DNA of 19,354 nucleotides from an uncultured Clostridia bacterium (GCA_937912175.1 CALDOU010000040.1:1-19354), one strand, 5' to 3'; shown: positions 1 to 7,783, counted from the stretch's first letter. A program made the numbers and translations. The notes: generated from the sequence alone by a model not told the origin.

Positions 1-7
1 GGTAACT

Positions 8-922
8 ATGAGTAACCTGATCTACAAAGTGAGCGATGATGCTAAGAAAGCATTAGAAAACAAATTATTTTATAGTGAAATTGGCGAAGATATCGTAGTA
101 TTTTATGCTAAGGATGAAGGGAACGCTTTAGTTGATAAAGCACTAGAATGTAAAAGTATAGATGACGTAGGCTCATGTCTTACTTCTGGATTTGAAATGG
201 TTAAAAAGAAGTTAAGTGATGAAGCAACTACACCAGACAAAAAATGCAGAAGGTTATGCAGAGCAGTTGCCGGAAAAAAGACTATAAAAGGGAAAGACAT
301 CATTTATACCGATAATTTTATAAAAAAAATTAGAGGTTCTGGTTTATCTATTATATTTATACCAACGGATTCCACCAAAAAACCTAAAACATTTAACTTA
401 ACAGACGACGCAGGAATACGTGAATTTTGTACCAGTGATGATGTTCACCGAAAACCGGGCACAGTTTATTTAGTAACAAAACAACAAGCTGACAATTTTG
501 GAAACGAAGAAACCAAATCAAAAGTAGAAAAAGAATTGGAAAAAGCAAAAGAAACAACAATCCCTACAGAAAAAAAATTAACCTTAAAATTATCATGGGA
601 AAAAGGTAAACTTGTACTAAAGTGGATAGCCGTAGGGGGAGTCGTGGTTTTTGCTCTTGCTGTAACGTTCAACTTTGCACTAGGATATTTAGGCGATGCT
701 GGCATGGCGGCTTTGGCAAAATTCATAGTTGATGCATTTAAAAAAGCATGGCCATGGATTACGGACGCGGTTACGCTAAAAGCTGTCAAGGATAAAATTA
801 TAGATTTGTGCTTTAAAAACTCCCCCAAAAAAAGGTCTAGAGAGGAAGCTGAAGGTGAAGATGAAGATATTGAACAGAAAGACAATCCCACCGAGCCGCC
901 TGCAAAACGCGCTAAAATATAA
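8..922 (+). CDS. Unknown 304-aa single-helix protein with NLS-like C-terminus; effector candidate
   Basis: I do not recognise the family. There is no N-terminal signal peptide; residues 1-165 look like a soluble, lysine-rich domain. Residues 166-200 are charged and probably helical. Residues about 206-228 (WIAVGGVVVFALAVTF and following) form one strong transmembrane helix. Residues 230-260 are amphipathic, with a KKAWPW element at 245-250. The tail is unusual: a basic cluster KKRSR (274-278), an acidic linker (279-292, EEAEGEDEDIEQKD), then PPAKRAKI as the last eight residues. That ending fits the monopartite nuclear-localisation pattern P-x-x-K-R-x-K and resembles the c-Myc NLS. Host nuclear or nuclear-membrane targeting is inference. 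The first visible ATG is used; only seven bases lie upstream, so a longer N-terminus cannot be excluded. A terminator follows directly. An alternative is a bacterial membrane protein with a coincidentally basic tail. Confidence 0.8.
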   Translation: MSNLIYKVSDDAKKALENKLFYSEIGEDIVVFYAKDEGNALVDKALECKSIDDVGSCLTSGFEMVKKKLSDEATTPDKKCRRLCRAVAGKKTIKGKDIIYTDNFIKKIRGSGLSIIFIPTDSTKKPKTFNLTDDAGIREFCTSDDVHRKPGTVYLVTKQQADNFGNEETKSKVEKELEKAKETTIPTEKKLTLKLSWEKGKLVLKWIAVGGVVVFALAVTFNFALGYLGDAGMAALAKFIVDAFKKAWPWITDAVTLKAVKDKIIDLCFKNSPKKRSREEAEGEDEDIEQKDNPTEPPAKRAKI

Positions 923-949
923 ACTTAATTAATAGAAAACATATTAAAT

Positions 950-987
950 TAGCTGAACTAATTAAAATTAGTTCAGCTATAGTTTTT
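950..987 (+). terminator. Rho-independent terminator after the NLS-tailed gene
   Basis: An inverted repeat (TAGCTGAACTAATT at 950-963 against AATTAGTTCAGCTA at 966-979) forms at least an 11-bp stem and is followed by TAGTTTTT. It lies 28 bases after the stop codon at 922. The convergent gene ending at 1007 could also use the stem, but the T run favours the + strand. Confidence 0.8.
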
Positions 988-1006
988 ACATAAAATATAC
1001 TTATTA

Positions 1007-1435
1007 TTACATATTATAAATTACCATACATTTTATAAGTGATATTAAAGCTACAATTAAAAATGTAAAGAAAAATGTACTAAACGCCACCAATACAATT
1101 GCGAATATCGATGTTGTGACAAGTACTATGGATAAAGCCGCAAGCGCAGTAATTATTGTTCCTAATGTTCCCACTAATAGACATCTGATATTTTTTCTTA
1201 AACACACAAAAGTTTTGTTGCAAGATTCACTGCAAGAACTAAAAAACAACGCACTTAAAACGTAAATTAACACAAATGCCGCTGTAGCCAAAGCAATCCA
1301 TATACTTATAAATACAAGCGGAATATTTCCGAGTGCAAATAATATACCTGTAATTATTCCTGCGATTATTCCTAATATAGTCCCGGTTGTTGCACATCCG
1401 TTACATACACAGCTATTATTATCTTTTGTCTTCAT
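1007..1435 (-). CDS. Small cysteine-containing multi-helix membrane protein, unknown function
   Basis: A 142-residue, very hydrophobic protein. The N-terminus holds a cysteine cluster (CVCNGC, C9, C11, C14), followed by about four membrane helices at roughly 17-36, 38-64, 85-107 and 108-135. The loop between helices 2 and 3 carries four more cysteines (C68, C72, C78, C84). Small membrane proteins of this kind with N-terminal and loop cysteines occur in Clostridia, but I cannot name a family or function. The ATG at 1435 is chosen over an in-frame TTG at 1444 because AGGGAG lies 9 bases before the ATG and abuts the TTG. A possible -10 (TAATAT) lies at 1456-1461 on this strand. It is monocistronic, between a convergent and a divergent gene. 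The cysteines might bind metal or form disulfides; nothing in the sequence decides. Confidence 0.75.
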   Translation of the reverse strand: MKTKDNNSCVCNGCATTGTILGIIAGIITGILFALGNIPLVFISIWIALATAAFVLIYVLSALFFSSCSESCNKTFVCLRKNIRCLLVGTLGTIITALAALSIVLVTTSIFAIVLVAFSTFFFTFLIVALISLIKCMVIYNM

Positions 1436-1494
1436 TTTTATCAACTCCCTTTATCATATTATGACAGCGGTTATATATAGGTTAAAAATATTTG

Positions 1495-1523
1495 TTTATG
1501 ATTTTCGCTTTATATGGTACAAT
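1495..1523 (+). promoter_or_regulatory. Extended -10 promoter for rpe and the GHL10 gene
   Basis: TACAAT at 1518-1523 is preceded by TGG, giving the extended -10 form TG-N-TACAAT. A poor -35 (TTTATG, 1495-1500) is 17 bases upstream, so the extended -10 probably carries most of the recognition. The expected transcript begins near 1530. Confidence 0.5.
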
Positions 1524-1570
1524 TAATATATAACATTTTCAAAAAGTTAAAAGAAAGGCTGTGAACTTTA

Positions 1571-1593
1571 AATAACCTGTATTAAAGGTTATT
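1571..1593 (+). promoter_or_regulatory. Leader hairpin covering the rpe ribosome binding site
   Basis: AATAACCT (1571-1578) and AGGTTATT (1586-1593) are perfect inverse complements with a 7-base loop. The 3' arm contains the AAAGG that would serve as the Shine-Dalgarno for the TTG at 1594, so folding would hide the site. No T run follows, so it is not a terminator. Confidence 0.45.
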
Positions 1594-2232
1594 TTGATAT
1601 ATATGAAAATATCGCCTTCTATGCTTGCATGCGATTTTGCTCGGATGGGCAAGGAAATAGAAAAAATAAAAAATGCAGATTTTATACATATGGATGTGAT
1701 GGATGGAATTTTTGTTCCCAACATTTCCTTCGGACCGGATATTATAAAATCTTTAAGAGGAAAAAGTAGTCTACCCTTTGACGTTCATTTAATGATTCAA
1801 AAACCTTTAGAATATATAGAAAAATTCGTAAATGCCGGAGCGGATATAATCACTTTTCATGTGGAATCCGATTCTGACGTTACGAAAACCATAAATAAAA
1901 TAAAAAAATTTAATAAAAAAGTAGGTCTTTCATTAAAACCGGGGACTTCTCCCAAAATAATACTCCCGTATTTAAATTATATTGATTTGGTACTTATTAT
2001 GACTGTAGAACCGGGTTTCGGCGGGCAAAAATTTATGACCGAACAAATGGAAAAAACAGATTTCATAAAGAAAAACTCTACGAATCCCAACTTATTAATT
2101 GAAGTTGACGGCGGTATAAACCTTGAAACAATAAATACAGTAAAAAAACACCCTGTTGACATATGTGTGTCCGGTACTTGCATATTTAATTCAGTAGATG
2201 CCGAAAAAACAATCAATTTATTAAAAAAATAA
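1594..2232 (+). CDS. rpe: Ribulose-phosphate 3-epimerase
   Basis: Interconverts D-ribulose 5-phosphate and D-xylulose 5-phosphate in the cytosolic pentose phosphate pathway, as a metal-dependent TIM barrel. Visible family marks (numbered from the TTG) are PSMLACDF at 8-15, the metal-site HMDVMDG with H32 and D34, DVHLMI with H65, the flexible loop VEPGFGGQKFM at 138-148, and EVDGGIN with catalytic/metal D172. The phosphate-binding end reads VSGTCIF where many homologues have GSAVF. The 212-residue length is normal. Two starts are possible: TTG at 1594 has AAAGG five bases upstream; ATG at 1603 gives MKISPS, closer to the usual N-terminus, but its Shine-Dalgarno is 14 bases away. It shares a transcript with the next gene (19-base gap). 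In Firmicutes rpe often follows prpC-prkC-rsgA; those are absent here. Confidence 0.95.
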   Translation: MIYMKISPSMLACDFARMGKEIEKIKNADFIHMDVMDGIFVPNISFGPDIIKSLRGKSSLPFDVHLMIQKPLEYIEKFVNAGADIITFHVESDSDVTKTINKIKKFNKKVGLSLKPGTSPKIILPYLNYIDLVLIMTVEPGFGGQKFMTEQMEKTDFIKKNSTNPNLLIEVDGGINLETINTVKKHPVDICVSGTCIFNSVDAEKTINLLKK

Positions 2233-2251
2233 ATTAGTAAGGAATGTTTAC

Positions 2252-3466
2252 ATGAAAAAATCAATATCAAAAAAAGCGATGTGCTTTTTTGCTCAAGTAC
2301 TGCTTTTTTCAAGCACAATTATAGGATGTTGCATCATTAACAACAACAAAAACACAGCAATTTCCGCTTTATCTAAATCCGGTCAAATATCAAAATCCAA
2401 TCATAAAAAAATGGTTGGTGTATGGGTTCCTTATATGGATTTAAATATAAATTCTTCAAACAATACCGAACAAAAATTTAAATCCAAGTTTCAAAACATA
2501 ATAAATAAATCAAAAGCAAATAAAGTCAACGCTTTATTTGTTCAAGTAAGACCCTTTAGTGACGCTTTATACCCTTCTAAAGTTTATCCGTGGTCTCATT
2601 TATTAACGGGAACTCAAGGAAAAAATCCGGGATTTGACCCGCTTTTATATATGGTAGAGGAATCTCATAAAAACGGACTTGAATTTCACGCATGGATAAA
2701 TCCGTTTCGAGTAAAACACCCCTCAACCCCCTCTTATTTAAGTTCAGGTAATCCATATTTCAAGCTTAACTCCAAAAAATATTTTATTTTTCACAATGCA
2801 GGTTTATGCTATAACCCTGCCTCTCCGAGAGTTCAAAATTATATTATCGAAGGAGTAAAAGAAATCGTACAAAAATATAACATTGACGGTATCCATTTTG
2901 ATGATTACTTTTATCCTGCTAAAGACAGCATGACGTCTAAGGACTATATTTATGAAGAATACTGTCAAAATAATAAAAGTAACGCTATAAACTATTCCGA
3001 GTGGAAAATTAAAAATGTAAATTATTTAATTAAAGAAGTTTATAAAACCGTAAAACAAACAAACCCCAATGTACAATTTGGCATTTCTCCGTCAGGAAAT
3101 ATTAAAAGATGTTATGATTTGGGCGCAGATGTAAAAACTTGGGCGTCCGAAAAAGGTTATGTGGATTATTTATGTCCGCAAATATATTGGAGCCCGGATT
3201 TTCAAGTCATGCCTTTCGAAAAAACTGCTGCCGAATGGAAAAAATTAATTAAAAATAATAACGTAAATCTTTATTGCGGTTTAGCATTATATAAAATAAA
3301 CAGTGATGCAGACAAGGGAACTTGGAAACATAGAAAAAATATTATTGCCGATGAAATAAAGATTTCAAAAAAATTACAATATAACGGAGTTATATTGTAT
3401 TCATGGAGTTATCTGAATTCGGAAAGCACGAAACAAGAAATTGAAAGTATGAAAAAAGAAATATAA
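2252..3466 (+). CDS. GHL10-family (YngK/DigH-like) lipoprotein glycoside hydrolase
   Basis: A 404-residue exported protein of the GHL10 (formerly DUF187) family, which includes B. subtilis YngK and E. coli DigH (YddW). DigH cleaves peptide-free peptidoglycan glycan strands, so a wall-glycan role outside the membrane is likely but inferred. The signal peptide ends in a lipobox I-I-G-C with lipidated C26 (C27 follows). The barrel begins GVWVPYMDLN near residue 55 and continues with FVQVRPFSDALYPS, FHAWINPFRV, and DGIHFDDYFYP, whose acidic residues are the likely active site, then CPQIYWSP. A strong AAGGAA lies 7 bases before the ATG. It is cotranscribed with rpe and ends six bases from the convergent lspA, whose product would process this lipoprotein's signal peptide. 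Confidence 0.88.
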   Translation: MKKSISKKAMCFFAQVLLFSSTIIGCCIINNNKNTAISALSKSGQISKSNHKKMVGVWVPYMDLNINSSNNTEQKFKSKFQNIINKSKANKVNALFVQVRPFSDALYPSKVYPWSHLLTGTQGKNPGFDPLLYMVEESHKNGLEFHAWINPFRVKHPSTPSYLSSGNPYFKLNSKKYFIFHNAGLCYNPASPRVQNYIIEGVKEIVQKYNIDGIHFDDYFYPAKDSMTSKDYIYEEYCQNNKSNAINYSEWKIKNVNYLIKEVYKTVKQTNPNVQFGISPSGNIKRCYDLGADVKTWASEKGYVDYLCPQIYWSPDFQVMPFEKTAAEWKKLIKNNNVNLYCGLALYKINSDADKGTWKHRKNIIADEIKISKKLQYNGVILYSWSYLNSESTKQEIESMKKEI

Positions 3467-3472
3467 GTTAAT

Positions 3473-3910
3473 TTATTTATTCTTAAATAGTATGATTAAA
3501 AATATAATTACTCCAAACGTAATGAAATAATCAGATATATTACACACAGGAGGAAAAAAGGATAGTTTTAAGTAATCAACAACATACCCCAAATGGATTC
3601 GGTCAATTAAATTTCCTATACCTCCACCAATAACAAAAGACGAGGCTAAAAGAAAATATTTATTTTTAGTTTTTTTAATAAATACTTTGTAAAGTAATCC
3701 TAAAATCAAAATACAAGAAGCGGCTATAAGAAAATACTTGCTTCCCGAAAAAAAACTTAATGCTGCACCGAAATTTTTAGTATAGGTTATATTTAAAAAC
3801 GGGAAAAACGTGGGCAAAATCGAATTCTCTTGAATATTATTTTGAACCCAAATTTTAAAAATATAATCTATTAAAGGTATTAAAATACTAAAAGTAAAAA
3901 ATAATATCAT
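3473..3910 (-). CDS. lspA: Lipoprotein signal peptidase (signal peptidase II)
   Basis: Integral-membrane aspartyl protease that cuts the signal peptide from prolipoproteins ahead of the lipidated cysteine. At 145 residues with four hydrophobic segments it has family size. Visible marks are D15 and K19 in helix 1, the NFGAALS motif at 46-52, GGGIGNLIDR at 95-104, and the catalytic aspartates D112 (VVDYL) and D127 (NISDYF). CNISD replaces the more usual FNVAD. The ATG at 3910 has only a weak GGAATGAG-type ribosome site. It lies downstream of ileS, a common Firmicute arrangement, but a hairpin terminator at 3944-3980 intervenes. Only about 33 bases separate the hairpin from the start, so read-through of ileS transcripts probably supplies lspA. 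Confidence 0.95.
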   Translation of the reverse strand: MILFFTFSILIPLIDYIFKIWVQNNIQENSILPTFFPFLNITYTKNFGAALSFFSGSKYFLIAASCILILGLLYKVFIKKTKNKYFLLASSFVIGGGIGNLIDRIHLGYVVDYLKLSFFPPVCNISDYFITFGVIIFLIILFKNK

Positions 3911-3943
3911 CCAAACTCATTCCATTCATCAAAATAAATTCAT

Positions 3944-3980
3944 AAAAATCAAAGAGGCAGTTAATTCTCTTTGATTTTTT
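3944..3980 (-). terminator. Hairpin terminator or attenuator between ileS and lspA
   Basis: A perfect 13-bp stem (AAAAATCAAAGAG at 3944-3956 with CTCTTTGATTTTT at 3967-3979) with a 10-base loop. On the minus strand it ends in a T tract, 11 bases after the ileS stop. The A/T arms make it symmetrical, so it could also stop + strand transcripts reading through lspA antisense. Confidence 0.8.
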
Positions 3981-3990
3981 AATATTGTTA

Positions 3991-6786
3991 TTATTTTAAA
4001 ACGTTAATACATCTTTCGCATATAGAAGGATTCTCGGTATCCTTACCCACGGTATCACTGTAATTCCAACATCTTTCACATTTACCGTAGGAAGAATGCG
4101 AAATACCAATGGATAAATCCTCGATATTTTCCACTTTAAATTCGCCTACTCCATCGGACATTACTTCTATTCCCGAAACCATTAATGCCAGCTGAATATC
4201 GTCTTTATTTTTGCTAATAAAATCATACAATTCATCTTTGCAATAAACAATCACCTGTGCTTCCAACGAAGAACCTATAACTTTATTTTTACGTTGAATT
4301 TCAAGAATCTTTTTAATTTCATCTCTTATTTTATGAACTCTATCCCAACGATTTATAAATTCACCGGAAATATCAAGTTCCGTTTTTGGCGACATTTCAT
4401 TCAAGAAAATACTTTCAATATTATCTTCCGCACAATGAGGCATAAACTTCCAAATTTCTTCTGCGGTATAAGATAAAATAGGTGCTATCATCTTAACCAA
4501 AGCATTTAAGATTAAATATATGGTGGTTTGAGCTGTGCGTCTACTTTCTCCATCTGATTTTTCCACATATAATCTGTCTTTTAAAACATCCAAATAAAAA
4601 TTTGACATATCAACTATGCAAAATTTTTGAATGGCGTGATATACATTATAAAATTCAAATGCTTCATAACTTTTGGTAACCTTTTCGGTCAGTTCATTCA
4701 ATTTAGCCAATGCCCATTTGTCAATTCCCGAAAGTTTACTTATATCGGACATATCTTTATTAGGATCAAAATCATACAAGTTACCTATAATAAATCTTGC
4801 TGTATTCCTGATTTTTCTATATGCTTCGCTTAATTGTTTTAAAATTTCGGTCGACATTTTTACGTCTGAATGATAGTCGGCCGATGAAACCCATAATCTT
4901 AAAACATCTGCACCGTACTGCTTTATAATTTGTTCGGGAGCAACACCGTTATTTTGGGATTTGGATTGTTTTTTCCCGTCTTCATCAACCACCCATCCAT
5001 GAGTTACTATGTTTTTATATGGTGCAATACCATTAGAAGCCACGGAAGTTAAAAGCGAGGATTGAAACCAACCCCTGTATTGGTCGGCACCTTCCAAATA
5101 TAAATCAGCAGGAAGAGAAAGCTCGGGCCGTTCACTGCATACAGCGGAATGAGACGTTCCTGAATCAAACCAAACATCCATAATATCAGTTTCTTTTCTA
5201 AAATCATGGCTTTCACAACAAGGACATTTAAAACCGGAATCAATAAAATATTCGGCGTCGTGACTATACCATGAATCAGACCCTTCATTTTCAAATATAT
5301 CCGCAATGTGCATCATTATATTCTTATCAATTATTTCTTTTCCGCACTTATTACAGAATAAGATAGGAATAGGTACTCCCCATTTTCTTTGCCGTGAAAT
5401 ACACCAATCTTTACGCTCACTTATCATAAAAATCATGCGTTCTTTTCCCCAGGACGGATTCCATTTTACCGAATCAATGGCTTTCAACGCTTCTTTTTTG
5501 AATTTTTCGACTGAACAGAACCATTGTTCCGTAGCTCTAAATATAATTTGAGATTTACAACGCCAACAATGAGGATATTGATGGTCAATTGTTTTTACTG
5601 CAAATAACAATCCTTTTTCTTTAAGGTGTTCACAAATTTGTTTTCCGGCTTTATCAATATGTAGCCCTTCAAACATTCCCGCTTCTTTGGTTAGAAAACC
5701 TTTACCGTCAACAGGAACGACAATTGGCAAGTTTTTATAATTTTTACAAACCTCAAAGTCTTCCATACCATGCCCGGGAGCTGTATGGACGCAACCGGAA
5801 CCGCTATCTACGGTTACATGGTCACCGACTATTACCAAAGACTTTCTATTTAAAAACGGATGATTTGCTTCCATAAATTCAAGGTCTGAACCTAATAAAT
5901 TTCCAACAACCTCATAATTTTCAATACCGGCACTTTGCATTACCTTTTCTTTGAGTTCTTCTGCAACAATATAGTATTCATCTTCATTTTTTACTATAGA
6001 ATAATTAAAATCTTTTCCCACGCAAATTGCAACATTACCCGGCAAAGTCCATGCAGTAGTTGTCCAAATTATAAAATAAGCCTTTTCTAAATCTATTCCG
6101 AATTCCGAAAGTTTTCCGTTATCGTTACTAATCAAAAATTTCACATAAACGGAGTGACACTTATCGTTATGATATTCTATCTCCGCTTCAGCTAAAGCGG
6201 TTTCACAAGAAGGACACCAATAAACCGGACGCAATCCTCTGTAAATAGTGCCTTCTTTTTCAGCCATTTTTGCAAATGTTCGTATCTGCCTAGCTTCGTA
6301 CTTCGGAAAAAGAGTTATGTATGGATTTTTCCAATTACCCAAAACGCCAAGACGTTTAAAACTTTTCTTTTGTTTTTCGACATACCCCAAAGCAAATTCT
6401 TTGCAAAGAGCTCTTAACTCCATATCGGTCATTTGTTTTGATTTTTCAGCACCATATTTAGCCCTTGCTTTGATTTCCGTCGGAAGTCCGTGAGTATCCC
6501 AACCGGGCACATAAGGAGCACAAAATCCCGTCATATTTTTATGTTTGATTATAATATCTTTTAAAACCTTATTTAGAGCGTGCCCCATATGAATATCTCC
6601 ATTTGCATATGGCGGTCCGTCATGAAGTATATAAGAAGGTTTGTTTTTATTGTTTTTCATAACCTTATCATAAAGGTTTATTTTTTCCCAATATTCCAAA
6701 GTTTCAGGTTCTTTGGCAGGAAGATTTCCGCGCATCGGAAATTCGGTTTTAGGAAGATTTAGGGTATCATTGTAATCTTTTGACAT
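3991..6786 (-). CDS. ileS: Isoleucine-tRNA ligase, zinc-finger bacterial type
   Basis: Charges tRNA-Ile with isoleucine in the cytosol; class I synthetase of 931 residues, typical length. The HIGH box is HMGH (66-69) after HDGPPYANG. WTTTAWTLPGN and GSGCVHTAPGHG mark the CP1 editing domain. The KMSKS loop reads KQSKS (606-610), followed by QNNGV instead of the common LGNGV. The C-terminus has a zinc-binding domain with C903, C906, C923 and C926, as in the eubacterial mupirocin-sensitive class. Start: ATG at 6786 with AAAGGA 8 bases upstream. Its own near-consensus promoter lies at 6834-6862, giving a leader of about 40 bases, too short for a T-box. It follows divIVA as in the Firmicute ylm-divIVA-ileS cluster. 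Confidence 0.97.
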   Translation of the reverse strand: MSKDYNDTLNLPKTEFPMRGNLPAKEPETLEYWEKINLYDKVMKNNKNKPSYILHDGPPYANGDIHMGHALNKVLKDIIIKHKNMTGFCAPYVPGWDTHGLPTEIKARAKYGAEKSKQMTDMELRALCKEFALGYVEKQKKSFKRLGVLGNWKNPYITLFPKYEARQIRTFAKMAEKEGTIYRGLRPVYWCPSCETALAEAEIEYHNDKCHSVYVKFLISNDNGKLSEFGIDLEKAYFIIWTTTAWTLPGNVAICVGKDFNYSIVKNEDEYYIVAEELKEKVMQSAGIENYEVVGNLLGSDLEFMEANHPFLNRKSLVIVGDHVTVDSGSGCVHTAPGHGMEDFEVCKNYKNLPIVVPVDGKGFLTKEAGMFEGLHIDKAGKQICEHLKEKGLLFAVKTIDHQYPHCWRCKSQIIFRATEQWFCSVEKFKKEALKAIDSVKWNPSWGKERMIFMISERKDWCISRQRKWGVPIPILFCNKCGKEIIDKNIMMHIADIFENEGSDSWYSHDAEYFIDSGFKCPCCESHDFRKETDIMDVWFDSGTSHSAVCSERPELSLPADLYLEGADQYRGWFQSSLLTSVASNGIAPYKNIVTHGWVVDEDGKKQSKSQNNGVAPEQIIKQYGADVLRLWVSSADYHSDVKMSTEILKQLSEAYRKIRNTARFIIGNLYDFDPNKDMSDISKLSGIDKWALAKLNELTEKVTKSYEAFEFYNVYHAIQKFCIVDMSNFYLDVLKDRLYVEKSDGESRRTAQTTIYLILNALVKMIAPILSYTAEEIWKFMPHCAEDNIESIFLNEMSPKTELDISGEFINRWDRVHKIRDEIKKILEIQRKNKVIGSSLEAQVIVYCKDELYDFISKNKDDIQLALMVSGIEVMSDGVGEFKVENIEDLSIGISHSSYGKCERCWNYSDTVGKDTENPSICERCINVLK

Positions 6787-6833
6787 AATAATTTATCCTT
6801 TCGGAGTTTTTGTTTATCAGGGTCCTTATTTAC

Positions 6834-6862
6834 ATTATAAATTTTAATGCCATTTATTTCAA
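6834..6862 (-). promoter_or_regulatory. Near-consensus sigma-A promoter for ileS
   Basis: On the minus strand TTGAAA (6857-6862), a 17-base spacer, and TATAAT (6834-6839). Transcription should begin near 6827. It starts just beyond the divIVA terminator, so ileS has a transcript of its own. Confidence 0.8.
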
Positions 6863-6865
6863 TAA

Positions 6866-6900
6866 ATAAAAACCCGCTTGAATTAATCAAACAGGTTTTA
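6866..6900 (-). terminator. Rho-independent terminator after divIVA
   Basis: Reading the minus strand, AAAACCTGTTTGA pairs with TCAAGCGGGTTTT over 13 positions (two G-T pairs) around a 5-base loop, then TTTTTAT. It lies 19 bases after the divIVA stop. The ileS -35 box starts just downstream. Confidence 0.82.
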
Positions 6901-6917
6901 TCAAATAAAATTACGAT

Positions 6918-7718
6918 TTATTTGTTTTTGAATAATCCTGCATATGCTCCGGTGTTTGTTGGGGATTTTTGTTCTTCGTCGGAACTTAAATCCTCTAAAT
7001 TAAATTTTTTACCAAATTGTAAATCATTAAACTTTTTATTGTGATGAACTATATCTTCTGAAGAAAAAATATCGTTAATAGTAACAACTCCGCTTTGAGG
7101 CGTTTTTTCTTTATGCTTGATATTTTGAGTACTACTGCTATTTAAAAAATCGGAGTCAACATTAGAAAAACGTTTATTAATATCAACAGAAGAAGTACGC
7201 ACGCTTTTTTTAACAGGAACATTTTTGCTAACTGTAGATGCAGGTACAGGTGCTGTTGCAGTTTCAGTTAATTCACCGGGTATTTCATCAATAATTTTCA
7301 AATGTTTTTGATAAATCTCAGCCAAGTGTTTTTTTAATCTAATTGATTCGGCTTTTATTCTTTCTGAAATTTCATTGTTAATAGAAACTTCCTTTTTAGC
7401 TTCATTAATCATTTTTTCCGATTGTTTTGTTGCGTCATTAATCATAGTTTCGGTTTTTTCTTTGGCGTTATTCAATGAATCTTCCGCAACTTGCTGAGCA
7501 TTTAATATTACATTCTTTATAGAAGCATCTTCTTCTTTGAATTTTTCGATTTTTCTATTTAAATTTTTAATAACCTTGTTTAACTCTTCACGCTCTTTAA
7601 TCATTTGTTCAAATGAGATTTGAACATCGTCAATAAAAGCGTCCACGTCTTCAGGTTTGTATCCCCCGAAATTAGCTCTTCGAAAACTTGCATTTTTAAT
7701 ATCTTCAATAGTTAACAA
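6918..7718 (-). CDS. divIVA: DivIVA-family polar/septal scaffold protein
   Basis: Coiled-coil protein that binds strongly curved membrane at poles and septa and recruits other proteins. The N-terminal membrane-binding domain is clear: LTIEDIKNASFRR with F12 and R13-R14, then GGYKPEDVDAFIDDV at 18-32. A long coiled coil follows, roughly 33-145, with heptad-like LNKVIKNLNRKIEKFKEE. The tail (about 150-266) is low-complexity, rich in S/T/K, and poorly conserved as usual. The start is TTG, supported by AGAGGTG 8 bases upstream; no in-frame ATG is available near it. It lies between sepF and ileS, but ylmG and ylmH, which usually separate sepF from divIVA, are missing. Its own terminator follows. 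At 266 residues it is longer than B. subtilis DivIVA (164), mainly from the tail. Confidence 0.9.
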   Translation of the reverse strand: MLTIEDIKNASFRRANFGGYKPEDVDAFIDDVQISFEQMIKEREELNKVIKNLNRKIEKFKEEDASIKNVILNAQQVAEDSLNNAKEKTETMINDATKQSEKMINEAKKEVSINNEISERIKAESIRLKKHLAEIYQKHLKIIDEIPGELTETATAPVPASTVSKNVPVKKSVRTSSVDINKRFSNVDSDFLNSSSTQNIKHKEKTPQSGVVTINDIFSSEDIVHHNKKFNDLQFGKKFNLEDLSSDEEQKSPTNTGAYAGLFKNK

Positions 7719-7755
7719 AAGCTTTCACCTCTTACAAATTTTAATCATATATTTC

Positions 7756-7783
7756 ATTTTAAATATATACCAAACTCACGCAA
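7756..7783 (-). promoter_or_regulatory. Possible promoter for divIVA
   Basis: On the minus strand TTGCGT (7778-7783), 16 bases, TAAAAT (7756-7761). The match is moderate, and sepF transcripts could also read into divIVA because no terminator is visible in the 114-base gap. Confidence 0.35.

Noticed and set aside
466..891. 141-codon minus-strand frame opposite the NLS-tailed gene
   Set aside because: Composition is that of a reverse reading; no Shine-Dalgarno, and the + frame has a terminator and plausible domains.
1561..1575. Tiny GTG-initiated leader peptide before rpe (four codons)
   Set aside because: AAAGG is only two bases from the GTG, and there is no informative codon run.
3464..3476. 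Bidirectional terminator between the GHL10 gene and lspA
   Set aside because: The gap is six bases and only a poor imperfect stem can be drawn across the coding ends.
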